Positions 15,318 through 24,204 of a stretch of DNA of 64,000 nucleotides are shown in pieces. Origin of the DNA: Verrucomicrobiia bacterium (GTDB lineage Bacteria; Zixibacteria; MSB-5A5; DSPP01); contig DATLYY010000077.1 in assembly GCA_035574275.1 (NCBI GenBank), forward strand, positions 1 through 64,000, read 5' to 3'. How positions within the stretch are numbered: the stretch's first letter is position 1; every line of letters starts with the position of its first letter. The notes under the pieces are model-generated. The model did not search any database and was not told the DNA's origin. It worked only from the letters and a program-made list of their open reading frames with translations. The position numbers and the translations under genes were made by a program.

Positions 15318-16573
15318 ACAGAATTCCTCGGGTCGGTAATCTTCCCCGTCAGTGCCGAAGCGGCGCAGACCGCCGGACTTGCCAGATAAATAAACGCCTT
15401 GGGATTTCCCATCCGGCCTTTGAAGTTGCGATTCATCGTTGAAAGACAATTTTCCCCATCCCCCAAAATGCCGGTATGCACGCCGGGACAGGCACCGCAG
15501 CCGGGGGAGTTCACCAAGCCGCCGGCTTCCACAAAAATCTGCCAGAGCCCCTCCTTGGCTCCTTTCAAATAAACATCGCGCGAAGCGGGGGTGGCAACCA
15601 GACGGGTATTGGGGTTCACCCGCTTTCCTTTCAAAATTTTGGCGGCGACGCGGAAGTCCTCGATTCTTCCGTTCGTGCAGGTGCCCATATAAACCTGATG
15701 CACTTTCACGTCCTTCAATTCTGGAGCGGAAATCGGCCTAACGTTGTCCACGTTGTGGGGCATTGCTATTTGCGGCTCGAGTTTGGAGCAATCGACTTCG
15801 AGCGTATAGCAGTAATTGGCCCCCTCGTCCGGTTTCAGGGGACGGTAATCTTTCTCCCGGCCGAATTCCTTGAAATAGGCGCGTGTTTTTTCATCGGCGG
15901 GCAAAAGGCCAACTTTGGCCCCCGCTTCAATAGCCATATTGGCGAAAATCGTGCGCTCGTAGAGGGGCATTTCGTCAATCGCCGGGCCCAAAAACTCCAT
16001 TGCCCGATAGGTGGCGCCGTCCACGCCAATCTGGCCGATGATGTAAAGCATCGCATCCTTGGCGTAAACGCCCGGGGGAAATTTCCCTTTCAAGACAAAG
16101 CACATCGTTTCCGGCACTTTCAGCCAGGTGCGCCCCAAAAGCATCGCCATCGCCACGTCGGTGGAGCCCATTCCGGTGGCAAAAGCGGCCACGGCACCTC
16201 CCTGACAGGTGTGGGAATCGCCGCCGATGACCAAATCGCCGGGGCGCAGGGTTTCCTCCATTATCACCTGATGGGCGATGCCGCTGCCGACGTCGTAGAA
16301 TTTCAAGTTCAGCTTACGGGTAAATTCGCGGATGACCTTTTGCTCGGTGGCGGCGATGGCCGTGGAACTCGGAGACGAATGGTCGAGATAAAAAATCACC
16401 CGTTCAGGATACTTGAGTGGCCCCAAACCCAGTTTTTCCAATTGCGAGATGGCCAGAGGGCCGGAAAGGTCGTGGGCGTAAATCCAGTCAATCGGGGAAA
16501 GGACCAACTCCCCGGCTTTGACCGGATTACCGACTTTTTCGGATATAATCTTTTCGCTTAGGGTCTGCGGCAT
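15314..16573 (-). CDS. leuC: 3-isopropylmalate/homoaconitate dehydratase large subunit
   Basis: Contains the [4Fe-4S] catalytic domains. The cluster ligands are visible as GTCTNGR and PGCGACPG, the latter with CGAC. Other family signatures are IDWIYAHD, DHSSPS, GDSHTCQGGA and FATGMGSTD. At 419 aa it belongs to the short LeuC/homoaconitase type. A 104-bp gap holding a double hairpin separates it from the upstream synthase gene. Confidence 0.9.
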   Translation of the reverse strand: MPQTLSEKIISEKVGNPVKAGELVLSPIDWIYAHDLSGPLAISQLEKLGLGPLKYPERVIFYLDHSSPSSTAIAATEQKVIREFTRKLNLKFYDVGSGIAHQVIMEETLRPGDLVIGGDSHTCQGGAVAAFATGMGSTDVAMAMLLGRTWLKVPETMCFVLKGKFPPGVYAKDAMLYIIGQIGVDGATYRAMEFLGPAIDEMPLYERTIFANMAIEAGAKVGLLPADEKTRAYFKEFGREKDYRPLKPDEGANYCYTLEVDCSKLEPQIAMPHNVDNVRPISAPELKDVKVHQVYMGTCTNGRIEDFRVAAKILKGKRVNPNTRLVATPASRDVYLKGAKEGLWQIFVEAGGLVNSPGCGACPGVHTGILGDGENCLSTMNRNFKGRMGNPKAFIYLASPAVCAASALTGKITDPRNSV

Positions 16574-16625
16574 CCTATAAGATTATAAAAACAATGGGGG
16601 AAAAAGGCAATTTAGGGGAATGTGG

Positions 16626-16663
16626 GGGCGGGGTTGCCCCGCCCGGGCGAGGAAACCTCGCCC
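16626..16663. repeat. Double-hairpin repeat related to the GTAGGGGC family
   Basis: Two adjacent 8-bp hairpins occur: GGGCGGGG-TTG-CCCCGCCC (16626-16644) and GGGCGAGG-AAA-CCTCGCCC (16645-16663), ended by CTAC. The GCCCCTAC edge matches the other GTAGGGGC palindromes here. It fills most of the gap between leuC and the LeuA-like gene and may stabilise or partly terminate the transcript. Confidence 0.7.
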
Positions 16664-16677
16664 CTACAAAAACAACG

Positions 16678-17928
16678 TTAATGATTCTGGTTCTGTTTCA
16701 CCACAGACCAGATTTCTTCATCGGTCAGGATGTGGTCGGAATGCTTGGCTTGATCCAAAATAGAAGCAACGAGTTTGGGGGTTGGTTTAACGCCGCGGGA
16801 CTCGAGCCAAAAGTTGACGTTCGATGCGCCGGACATAAAGCCGACTTCGATTTGCTGGGCGCGGCCGAAAAGCCCGGCGGGAACGCCGGAATAGACCCGG
16901 TCGGCGAGCCAGTTATCCCCCTTCTTTTTGGCTTTAATCACGGCGGCGGCGTGGACGCCGGTGGCGGTGCGGAAGGCGTCCTTGCCAAAGACCGGATAGT
17001 TGTCCGGAATCGGCTTGCCGACGGCCTCGGAGATTTTCTGCAAATACTCCGGCAGGGCGGTCAAATCCTGCTTGATGTACCCCTCCAGTTTCAAGTTCAC
17101 CAGGAGCAAATCCATCGGGGTGTTGCCCACCCGCTCGCCGATGCCGATACCGGTGGCGTGCACTTGGTCAACCCCAGCCTCAACGGCGGCAATTGAGTTA
17201 ATCACCGACAAATCCCGGTCGCGGTGGCCGTGCCAGTCGATTTTCACTTTTTCACCGGTTTTTTTGACCACCCGCTGGACAAACCTGATGACCGCTTTGA
17301 CGCCGGGCGGGATAACATAACCCACCGTATCGCAAACGGTGATTCGCTTGGCGCCGCATTCGATGGCCGTGGTATAGAGCTTGCGGATCACCTCCGGCGC
17401 GGCGCGGGTGGTGTCTTCGGTCACATACATCACCGGCAATTTGTGTTTGACGCAAAAGGTGACGGCCTCCTCGGTCAGTTTCAACATCTGATTTAAGGTC
17501 CATTCCTCGGCGTATATCCGTATCGGTGACGAGCCGATGAAAGTGGCGGCTTCTATCGGAATTCCGGCCTTCGCGGAAATTTCCACCAGCGGCTCGAGGT
17601 CGGAAAGAACAGTACGGACGGCGCAGTAAGGGCGGATTTTCATTTTGCCCGCCACGATTTCCTTGGCCAGCGCCAGAATGTGTTCCTTGGCATGAACGCC
17701 GGCGCCGGGAAGGCCCAAATCGACGGATTGGATGCCGAGCCGCTCCATCAGGTGTAAGATTTCAATTTTCTTGGCTAAGGGCGGGTCGACAATGGACGGG
17801 GATTGCAACCCGTCGCGCAAGGTTTCATCCGCCAAGCTTACGGCCTTCTTACGCTTGGGAACGGAGGTTACGTGATTCCAGTCGTAAATCAGTTTCTTGA
17901 TAGGGGGGATTTTCATCGCTTTCCGCAT
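16678..17928 (-). CDS. 2-isopropylmalate synthase-like (HMGL/DRE-TIM) acyltransferase
   Basis: A DRE-TIM barrel Claisen-type enzyme joining acetyl-CoA to a 2-oxoacid. Catalytic blocks are DETLRDGLQSPS, GLPGAG, STFIGSSPIR-like TFIGSSPIRIYAEEW, DTVGYVIPPG, DWHGHRDRDLSV (metal His pair) and GIGERVGNTPMD. At 416 aa it lacks the C-terminal allosteric domain of classical LeuA. It resembles Myxococcus-type proteins annotated as isopropylmalate synthase. Isopropylmalate, homocitrate or citramalate synthesis are all possible. leuCD lie just downstream; no leuB is present in the window. No clear ribosome site marks the start. Confidence 0.8.
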   Translation of the reverse strand: MRKAMKIPPIKKLIYDWNHVTSVPKRKKAVSLADETLRDGLQSPSIVDPPLAKKIEILHLMERLGIQSVDLGLPGAGVHAKEHILALAKEIVAGKMKIRPYCAVRTVLSDLEPLVEISAKAGIPIEAATFIGSSPIRIYAEEWTLNQMLKLTEEAVTFCVKHKLPVMYVTEDTTRAAPEVIRKLYTTAIECGAKRITVCDTVGYVIPPGVKAVIRFVQRVVKKTGEKVKIDWHGHRDRDLSVINSIAAVEAGVDQVHATGIGIGERVGNTPMDLLLVNLKLEGYIKQDLTALPEYLQKISEAVGKPIPDNYPVFGKDAFRTATGVHAAAVIKAKKKGDNWLADRVYSGVPAGLFGRAQQIEVGFMSGASNVNFWLESRGVKPTPKLVASILDQAKHSDHILTDEEIWSVVKQNQNH

Positions 17929-17931
17929 GGC

Positions 17932-19083
17932 TCAATTACGAAAATTTTTCAACAGTTCACGGGCAATCACGAGCCGCTGGATTTCGGAAGTACCCTCGAA
18001 AAGTTCGGTCACGCGGGCATCGCGGTAGTAACGTTCTACGTGATAGTCGCGGATGTAGCCGTAGCCGCCCAGAATTTGAATCGCCTTGTGGGTTACTCTT
18101 GTAGCCATTTCGGAGGCATATAACTTGGCCTGCGAGGCGGCGAGAATGAACGGTTTGCCGCGGGATTTCAAGTATGCGGCGTGATAAACGAGGTTACGGG
18201 CGGCGGAAATATCGGTGGCCATATCAGCCAGCATAAACTGGATGCCCTGGAATTCGGACAGGAATTTGCCGAACTGCTTGCGCTCTTTTGAGTATTTCAC
18301 CGCCAGATTAAAAGCGGCCTGGGCAATCCCCATAGCCTGGCAGCCGATGGAGATGCGGCCGCCGTCCAAGGCCTCCAAGGCGATGCTGAAGCCTTTGCCG
18401 ACCTGCCCGATAATGTTTTCTTTTGGGACGCGCACGTCCTGATAATGCAGTTCTGTGGTTGGCGAGGCCTTGAATCCCATTTTCTTTTCGATGGTTCCGA
18501 CCGTCAAACCGGGCGTTCCCTTTTCCACCATAAAGCAGGTTATACCTTTGTAGCCCCTGCTTTTGTCCACCGTGGCGAAGGTCAGAACAAAGTGGGCCAA
18601 GTTGGCGTCAGTGGCGTAGATTTTGGTGCCGTTCAGAATGTAGAAATCACCGTCCGCTTTTGCGGTGGTCTCCAATCCAGCGGCATCCGAGCCGGCGTTC
18701 GGTTCGGTCAGAGCAAAAGCCCCCAGCTTCTGGCCGATGGCCACAGCGGGAAGATATTTTTGTTTTTGCTCTTCAGTGCCGTGGGAGAGAATAGGGCCGG
18801 CATAAAGGGAATTGTGCAACTCGACGACGGCGGTGTGGGAAGAGCAGCCCTGGGCCAATTGCTCGACGACCAAAGCATAGGCAATGTAATCCATTCCGGC
18901 GCCGCCGTAGCGCTCCGGGATGGTGATGCCCAGAAAGCCCAGTTCCCCCATTTCGCGGATGACGTTCAAGTCCAGCTTTTCCTCGGCGTCAAATTCGAGG
19001 GCGCGGGGGAAAAGCTTTTTCTGGGCAAACTCGCGGGCGGTTTCCTGAATCAGCCGCTCGTCTTCCGAGAGCGCAAAATCCAT
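17932..19083 (-). CDS. Acyl-CoA dehydrogenase
   Basis: FAD enzyme that introduces the trans-2 double bond in acyl-CoA, passing electrons to ETF. The N-terminal helical domain, FAD-binding FALTEPNAGSDA and the C-terminal QILGGYGYIRDYHVERYYRD block are normal. The catalytic base is the Glu in ELFEGTSEIQRL. Length 383 aa matches short-chain/butyryl-CoA dehydrogenases. It overlaps the enoyl-CoA hydratase gene by one base. Confidence 0.93.
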   Translation of the reverse strand: MDFALSEDERLIQETAREFAQKKLFPRALEFDAEEKLDLNVIREMGELGFLGITIPERYGGAGMDYIAYALVVEQLAQGCSSHTAVVELHNSLYAGPILSHGTEEQKQKYLPAVAIGQKLGAFALTEPNAGSDAAGLETTAKADGDFYILNGTKIYATDANLAHFVLTFATVDKSRGYKGITCFMVEKGTPGLTVGTIEKKMGFKASPTTELHYQDVRVPKENIIGQVGKGFSIALEALDGGRISIGCQAMGIAQAAFNLAVKYSKERKQFGKFLSEFQGIQFMLADMATDISAARNLVYHAAYLKSRGKPFILAASQAKLYASEMATRVTHKAIQILGGYGYIRDYHVERYYRDARVTELFEGTSEIQRLVIARELLKNFRN

Positions 19084-19913
19084 TACTTCCCTTGGAAGTT
19101 CGCTTTTCGCTTTTCCAGAAAAGCGGAGGTGCCTTCCATCTTATCCTCGGAAGAGGCTAGGGCAGCAAATTCGGAGGCTTCAACGGCGCAGCCGGTTTTC
19201 AAATCAGCCGCCAACCCGTTGCGGATGGCCCGCTTGGCGGCGGCGATGGCCAGCGGCCCTTTAGAGGCAATTTTTTCCGCCATCTTCTTTGCTTCCGTCA
19301 TCAATTCTGCTTTCGGCACGATCTTGTCCACCAATCCGATGCGAAACGCCTCGGCGGCGTCGATGATGTCACCGGTGAAAATCAGCTCCTTGGCTTTTCC
19401 TTCGCCGACCAATCTCGGAAGCCGCTGTGTGCCGCCGTAGCCGGGGATGATGCCCAAATTCACTTCCGGTTGACCCAACTTTGCTGTGTCGGCGGCGATA
19501 CGGATGTCGGTGGCCATTGCAATTTCACAACCGCCTCCCAAAGCGAAGCCGTTGATTACACCAATTATGGCCTTGTCCATTTCCTCCATTTTGAAAAGCA
19601 AACCCTGCCCCTGGTCGCATTTCCAGCGGGAGCGCAAGACGTCGGCGGCGCGCAGTTCGTTGATATCCGCGCCGGCAACAAAGGCCTTTTCCCCCGCGCC
19701 GGTCAACAGAATCACCCGGATAGAATCGTTCTTTTCCAACAATAGGAAGGCGAGCCAAAGCTCGGCAATGGTTTCGTCATTCAAAGCGTTCAAAACGCTT
19801 GGGCGGTTGATGGTTACGGTGGCAACGGGCGGTTCGACGGCGACCAACAGGTTCTTATAGGTCATCCCGCTGTCTTCGGGAGTTGTTTTGGGGATTTTAA
19901 TCTGCAGGTCCAT
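19083..19913 (-). CDS. Enoyl-CoA hydratase/isomerase family protein (crotonase)
   Basis: Adds water to 2-enoyl-CoA. Oxyanion-hole and active-site segments are AFVAGADINEL and GFALGGGCEIAMATDIRIA, with catalytic Glu candidates in GQPEVNLGIIPGYGGTQRL. The ATG at 19913 overlaps the upstream stop (TAATG); Met17 would be a more usual crotonase start, but no ribosome site favours it. It lies between dehydrogenase genes of the same cycle. Confidence 0.92.
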   Translation of the reverse strand: MDLQIKIPKTTPEDSGMTYKNLLVAVEPPVATVTINRPSVLNALNDETIAELWLAFLLLEKNDSIRVILLTGAGEKAFVAGADINELRAADVLRSRWKCDQGQGLLFKMEEMDKAIIGVINGFALGGGCEIAMATDIRIAADTAKLGQPEVNLGIIPGYGGTQRLPRLVGEGKAKELIFTGDIIDAAEAFRIGLVDKIVPKAELMTEAKKMAEKIASKGPLAIAAAKRAIRNGLAADLKTGCAVEASEFAALASSEDKMEGTSAFLEKRKANFQGK

Positions 19914-20782
19914 TATTTTTTGTTTCCTTTCTCGTCGTATTCGTAAATCCCGCGGCCGCTTTTGCGCCCCATAAAACCGGCGGCGACGAGCCGGCGCATC
20001 AAGGGCGGAGCGGCGTAGTGGTCATCCTTGAATTCGTCAAACATGATCTCGGCGATATAGTAGGTGGTGTCGATGCCGACGAAGTCCAAGAGCTCCAGTG
20101 GTCCCATCGGGTGTCCGCACCCGAGCTTCATCCCGTTGTCAATATCCTCCCGGCTGGCCACCCCTTTTTCATAGGCTCGGACGGCGTCGAGCAGGTAAGG
20201 TACAAACAGTAAATTGACCACAAAGCCGGGAGTGTCTTTGGCCACCACCACGGTTTTGCCCAGTTTTTCACCGAACGTCTTGGCCGCACGAAAGGCTTCC
20301 TCGGAAGTGACCACCGTTTTCACCACCTCCACCAACTTCATCACAGGCACGGGGTTGAAAAAGTGGAGACCAACGAAGTTGGCGGCGCGCTTGGTGACGG
20401 CGGACATATCGGTAATCGGCAACGAGGAGGTGTTAGAGGCGAAAATAGCCGTGGGTTTGACGATACCGTCGAGCTCCTTAAAAAGCTTTCTCTTCTCCTC
20501 CATATTTTCAATAATCGCCTCGATGACGATATCACAATCGGACAACTCGGCAAGCTTGGTTGTGCCGGTGATGCGCCCCAGAGCCGCTTCCTTCTCCTGT
20601 TGTGTGGCCTTTCCCTTTTCGACCGCGCGGGAAAGGGAACCCTCGATTCGGGAGCGCCCTTTTTTCAACAGCTCATCGCTAACTTCGCGCACGATCACGG
20701 CGTATCCAGCCTTGGCGGCTGTTTCGGCGATACCAGAACCCATCAACCCGCAGCCGATAACGCCCACTTTTTTGATTTCCAT
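19913..20782 (-). CDS. 3-hydroxyacyl-CoA (3-hydroxybutyryl-CoA) dehydrogenase
   Basis: NAD-dependent oxidation of 3-hydroxyacyl-CoA. Rossmann motif GVIGCGLMGSGIAE, then ASNTSSLPIT and the catalytic HFFNPVPVMKLVE, then GFVVNLLFVPYLLDA. Size 289 aa fits the monofunctional BHBD family. AGGAGG lies four bases before the ATG. It is the first gene of the six-gene minus-strand run that continues to leuD. Confidence 0.93.
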   Translation of the reverse strand: MEIKKVGVIGCGLMGSGIAETAAKAGYAVIVREVSDELLKKGRSRIEGSLSRAVEKGKATQQEKEAALGRITGTTKLAELSDCDIVIEAIIENMEEKRKLFKELDGIVKPTAIFASNTSSLPITDMSAVTKRAANFVGLHFFNPVPVMKLVEVVKTVVTSEEAFRAAKTFGEKLGKTVVVAKDTPGFVVNLLFVPYLLDAVRAYEKGVASREDIDNGMKLGCGHPMGPLELLDFVGIDTTYYIAEIMFDEFKDDHYAAPPLMRRLVAAGFMGRKSGRGIYEYDEKGNKK

Positions 20783-20944
20783 TTATCCTCCTGAATTTGT
20801 AGTCTTCTTTTTATGCTTCCTTAACGCTTCCTTCGGTAAGATATAGAAAATAAAAATTTTTGCGCCAGAGGTTTTTTTCAAGATAAACCTCACGTGAAGC
20901 AGAAACGGGCTTGCAGTTTTCCTTGAATTTTGTTTTTTATTTAC

Positions 20945-21379
20945 ATGGCCAAACGCCGGATTTTGTTTCTTTGCACCGGCAATTCCTGCCGCAGCCAGAT
21001 GGCGGAAGGATACGCCCGACAATACGCCCCTTCTGGGTATACGGCCACATCCGCCGGGTTGGACCCGAAAGGTTACATTCATCCCCGGGCAATAATTGTA
21101 ATGCAAGAGGTGGGGATCGACATCCGCAACCAGACATCCAAGACCTTTGACGCCTCCCAAGCCAAGAACTATGATTTGGTCATCACCCTCTGCGGGGATG
21201 CCGAGGAGCGCTGCCCCGCCCTGCCGGCCGGGGTGGCCCGCACCCACTGGCCCTTGCCGGACCCGGCCAAGGCCAACGGTTCCCCGGAAGAGGTGATGGA
21301 GACCTTCCGACGGGTGCGGGACGAAATTGGGGAACTTGTAAAGCGGCTTTTTGCCGAGCTGGAACGGCAGGAAAAGTAA
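20945..21379 (+). CDS. arsC: Arsenate reductase, thioredoxin-coupled LMW-PTP type
   Basis: Reduces arsenate to arsenite. The P-loop is LCTGNSCRSQMAEGYARQY and the two further redox cysteines are in ITLCGDAEERCP, matching the Cys10-Cys82-Cys89 relay of the S. aureus pI258 enzyme, with HWPLPDPAKA after it. I chose the ATG at 20945 over an upstream TTG. No Shine-Dalgarno is visible. No arsenite pump or ArsR gene is adjacent. A 7-bp hairpin (20868-20891) lies in the divergent gap. Confidence 0.9.
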   Translation: MAKRRILFLCTGNSCRSQMAEGYARQYAPSGYTATSAGLDPKGYIHPRAIIVMQEVGIDIRNQTSKTFDASQAKNYDLVITLCGDAEERCPALPAGVARTHWPLPDPAKANGSPEEVMETFRRVRDEIGELVKRLFAELERQEK

Positions 21380-21438
21380 GTTTTCGAATTGGTTTTCCCA
21401 CTTCCGTTCTGGGGTCAAGGAGGAAATGCCTCTTTGCA

Positions 21439-21467
21439 TTGACAAGCCGGTATAAAGAGTATATCGT
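21439..21467 (+). promoter_or_regulatory. Sigma-70-type promoter for the zinc-ribbon gene
   Basis: TTGACA (21439-21444), a 17-bp spacer and TATCGT (21462-21467) lie in the gap after arsC. The -35 is perfect and the -10 matches four of six. Transcription would start near 21474, giving a leader of about 40 nt before the ATG at 21513. Confidence 0.6.
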
Positions 21468-21512
21468 CCGTTTGGACGCGCAATGGGGCGCGCCGGTGAA
21501 GGAGGAAGGGAT

Positions 21513-21701
21513 ATGGAAAATTTTCCAACCTGCAAAAAATGCGGCAACGGGGTGCTTTTGCCGCTGTCCGACTACGGCCGGGAAGGGGCCACCATCCAGT
21601 TCAAGGCGTGGGTGTGTAGCAACCCGGAATGCGGGTTCAACATTCGCATCGACAACGGCGAGGTCAGCTTTGGACGCCCGCTGACCCAGTCCACTAAATA
21701 G
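21513..21701 (+). CDS. Small zinc-ribbon protein, 62 aa
   Basis: The ATG at 21513 follows GGAGGAAGGG. Two Cys pairs, CKKC near residue 7-10 and CSNPEC near 35-40, form a probable structural zinc ribbon. It is otherwise uncharacterised. It appears monocistronic, with its own promoter upstream and a terminator directly after the stop, which is unusual in this densely packed region and suggests independent control. Confidence 0.7.
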   Translation: MENFPTCKKCGNGVLLPLSDYGREGATIQFKAWVCSNPECGFNIRIDNGEVSFGRPLTQSTK

Positions 21702-21722
21702 AAAAGACCGCTTGGTTATTTG

Positions 21723-21750
21723 AAGGGGGCGCAACCCCCCTTCTTTTTTT
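21723..21750 (+). terminator. Intrinsic terminator after the zinc-ribbon gene
   Basis: AAGGGGG (21723-21729) pairs with CCCCCTT (21736-21742) around CGCAAC and is followed by a C and a seven-T run. It lies between the zinc-ribbon gene and tsaD. Confidence 0.75.
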
Positions 21751-21761
21751 ATCTTTGGGGG

Positions 21762-22772
21762 ATGAAGGTATTGGGAATTGAGAGTTCCTGCGACGAGACG
21801 GCGGCGGCCGTGGTCGAGGAAGGTCGGGTCCTGTCATCGGTCGTTTCCTCACAGGCTCTGCACTGGAAATACGGCGGCATCGTGCCGGAGCTGGCCGCGC
21901 GGGAGCAATTGAAAGCAATCCGGCCGGTGGTGAAAGAGGCGCTGGCGGAAGCGGGTTTACCACTTTCGGCCATCGATGGAATCGCCGTAACCTTCGGACC
22001 CGGGTTGGTCGGCTCCTTGGTCGTGGGAGTGGCATTTGCCAAAAGTCTGGCCGTTTCCACAGGCAAGCCGCTGATTGGTGTCAACCACCTTGAAGGGCAT
22101 ATGTTTTCGGTTTTCATCGAGCAGCCGGATCTGCCGCTCCCGGCTGTGGTTTTAATCGCCTCCGGGGGGCACACCGTCCTTTTATCGGTTGCGGAAAAAG
22201 GGAAAGCGCGGCTTTTGGGGCAAACGGTGGACGACGCCGCCGGAGAAGCGTTTGACAAAGGGGCGCGGCTTTTGGGGTTGCCGTATCCGGGGGGGCCTTC
22301 CATCCAAAAAGCGGCGGAAGGGGGGGACCCGGAGGCCGTGGATTTTCCGCGCCCGATGCTAACGGCGGATAATTTTGAGTTTTCGTTTGCAGGATTGAAG
22401 ACGGCCTTGGCCGTGTATCTGCAGAAATATCCGGAAGGGGCCGGGGAAAAACCAAACGATTTGGCGGCGGCATATCAAGAGGCGATTGCAGAGACGCTGG
22501 CGGAAAAAACCTTGTCGGCTGCCGAACGAACCGGAGCCAAATCGGCGGCGGTTGCGGGCGGCGTTGCCGCGAACCGGCGGTTACGGGAGCTTATCGAACT
22601 GCGGGCGAAAAAATCGGGACTGGGGGTTCACTTTCCGGGCTTCCAATTCTGCACGGATAACGCGGCGATGATCGCCTGTGCCGGGGAGTTTTACTTAAAG
22701 CGGGGGAAGGCAGCCGATTTATCGCTGGAGGCGTTGCCGAACCTGCCCCTTACTTCATTTGCCGCGGCGTAG
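21762..22772 (+). CDS. tsaD: tRNA N6-threonylcarbamoyladenosine transferase TsaD
   Basis: Transfers the threonylcarbamoyl group to A37 of ANN-decoding tRNAs, with TsaB and TsaE. The start ATG at 21762 gives the invariant MKVLGIESSCDETAAAVV. Metal and nucleotide sites are NHLEGH, ASGGHTVL, DDAAGEAFDK and VAGGVAANRRLRE, ending with CTDNAAMIA. Length 336 aa is standard. It converges on the exopolysaccharide operon with a 4-bp gap. Confidence 0.95.
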   Translation: MKVLGIESSCDETAAAVVEEGRVLSSVVSSQALHWKYGGIVPELAAREQLKAIRPVVKEALAEAGLPLSAIDGIAVTFGPGLVGSLVVGVAFAKSLAVSTGKPLIGVNHLEGHMFSVFIEQPDLPLPAVVLIASGGHTVLLSVAEKGKARLLGQTVDDAAGEAFDKGARLLGLPYPGGPSIQKAAEGGDPEAVDFPRPMLTADNFEFSFAGLKTALAVYLQKYPEGAGEKPNDLAAAYQEAIAETLAEKTLSAAERTGAKSAAVAGGVAANRRLRELIELRAKKSGLGVHFPGFQFCTDNAAMIACAGEFYLKRGKAADLSLEALPNLPLTSFAAA

Positions 22773-22776
22773 GCTG

Positions 22777-24204
22777 CTACTTGGCCCCGTTGGCAGTCAG
22801 GACCGCCGGGAGGGTGCGGAAAAGAATTTTCACATCCTGCCAGAAACTCCAGCCGTCGATATAGGCCAAATCCATTTTCATCCAGTCCTCGAAGTCTACG
22901 TTGCTGCGACCGGAAACCTGCCACAAGCAGGTGATGCCGGGGCGGACGGAAAGGCGCCTGCGGTGCTCCAGCCGATAGTGAAAAACCTCCTCCGGTAGCG
23001 GGGGGCGGGGGCCGACCAAAGACATTTCCCCCATCACCACGTTGAAGAGTTGGGGTAGTTCGTCCAGCGAAGTTTTGCGCAAGAAACGGCCGACCTTGGT
23101 CACCCGCGGGTCGTCGGTCATTTTGAAAACCGGTCCGGACATTTCATTTTTGTGCAGGAGCTCTTTTTTCTTTTGTTCGGCATCGGCCACCATCGTGCGG
23201 AACTTGTACATCCAGAAGCGGCGGCCGTTTTGCCCCACGCGCAGCTGTTTGTAAAAAATAGGGCCGGGGGAGGTGGTTTTTATCCAGGCGGCAATGATGA
23301 AAATGAACGGCGAGAGAAGGGCCAGCCCCAAGGCGGCCAAGAGCCGGTCCAGCGTGTATTTGACGGTGATGGCGCGCGGCAAGGAAAGAGGGCCGGTCAG
23401 TTGTATGACCGGCCAACCCAAAAAGCTCAACCCATCGGAAAGCGGTTGTCCTTCGACCCCGCCGGCTACTGCATCCGTGAACAGATAGCTGGTCACCCCG
23501 GCTTTGCGGCAGACCTCCACGGAGAGGCGGATCTTTTCCAGTTCGGAGGGAAGGTTGGAGAAGAGCAGGGCGTCAATGTGACCGTTGGTCAAAATAACGG
23601 GCAGATGCTCGTAGAGTCCCACCAAGGGAAGGGGTCGGTAACCCCAGAGCCATTTCGGTTTGTCCCAGTCCACGAAGCCGATCGGCTTGATTCCCCACTG
23701 CGGATGCGAAAGCGCCCGTTCAAAAACCGGTTCGGCATGCTCGGTGGACCCGACCACCAAAATGCGCAGATAGTTGTACCCCTTGCGGCGGAAATGCTCC
23801 AGCGTTTTGAGCAAAACCAAACGGGAGCCGAACAGAAGAACGAAATCGCACACGGCGAAGAGGGCGGCCGTCGAGCGGCTCTGGGCGGGGTGGCCGAAAA
23901 TAAAAAACAGAAGGACAAGCACGGCGGTGCCGATGGCGACAATCTGCAGGACCTGCCGCGCCAGAAAGCCGGCCGTTTTCACCCGGTACTGATAGGCCCG
24001 GGGAGAAAGCAAAAGCAGGATCGTCCAGGTCAGAAGTATCAAAACCAGCGTGCGAAAAAAGAGGGCATCCGGAATGACTTTGAAATGCGGGTCAAAGGGA
24101 ACGACGGCCGGAATCAAAGAGGTCAAATGGAAAGCCAAAGCGGTCAGGACCAAATCGATGACCAATTGTGTGCGCCGAAGAATGGTGAGGTTCTGGCTAA
24201 TCAT
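22777..24204 (-). CDS. Exopolysaccharide priming polyprenyl-glycosylphosphotransferase (WbaP-like)
   Basis: Starts repeat-unit synthesis by moving a sugar-1-P from UDP-sugar to undecaprenyl-P. Four to five N-terminal membrane segments (10-115), a CoA-binding-like cytoplasmic domain (LRILVVGSTEHAE), one more membrane segment (about 290-312) and the catalytic domain are in order. Family blocks are SPGPIFYKQLRVGQNG, KFRTM, KVGRFLRKTSLDELPQL, LVGPRPPLPEE and the C-terminal RPGITCLWQVSGRS. It is the last gene of the operon. Confidence 0.93.
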   Translation of the reverse strand: MISQNLTILRRTQLVIDLVLTALAFHLTSLIPAVVPFDPHFKVIPDALFFRTLVLILLTWTILLLLSPRAYQYRVKTAGFLARQVLQIVAIGTAVLVLLFFIFGHPAQSRSTAALFAVCDFVLLFGSRLVLLKTLEHFRRKGYNYLRILVVGSTEHAEPVFERALSHPQWGIKPIGFVDWDKPKWLWGYRPLPLVGLYEHLPVILTNGHIDALLFSNLPSELEKIRLSVEVCRKAGVTSYLFTDAVAGGVEGQPLSDGLSFLGWPVIQLTGPLSLPRAITVKYTLDRLLAALGLALLSPFIFIIAAWIKTTSPGPIFYKQLRVGQNGRRFWMYKFRTMVADAEQKKKELLHKNEMSGPVFKMTDDPRVTKVGRFLRKTSLDELPQLFNVVMGEMSLVGPRPPLPEEVFHYRLEHRRRLSVRPGITCLWQVSGRSNVDFEDWMKMDLAYIDGWSFWQDVKILFRTLPAVLTANGAK

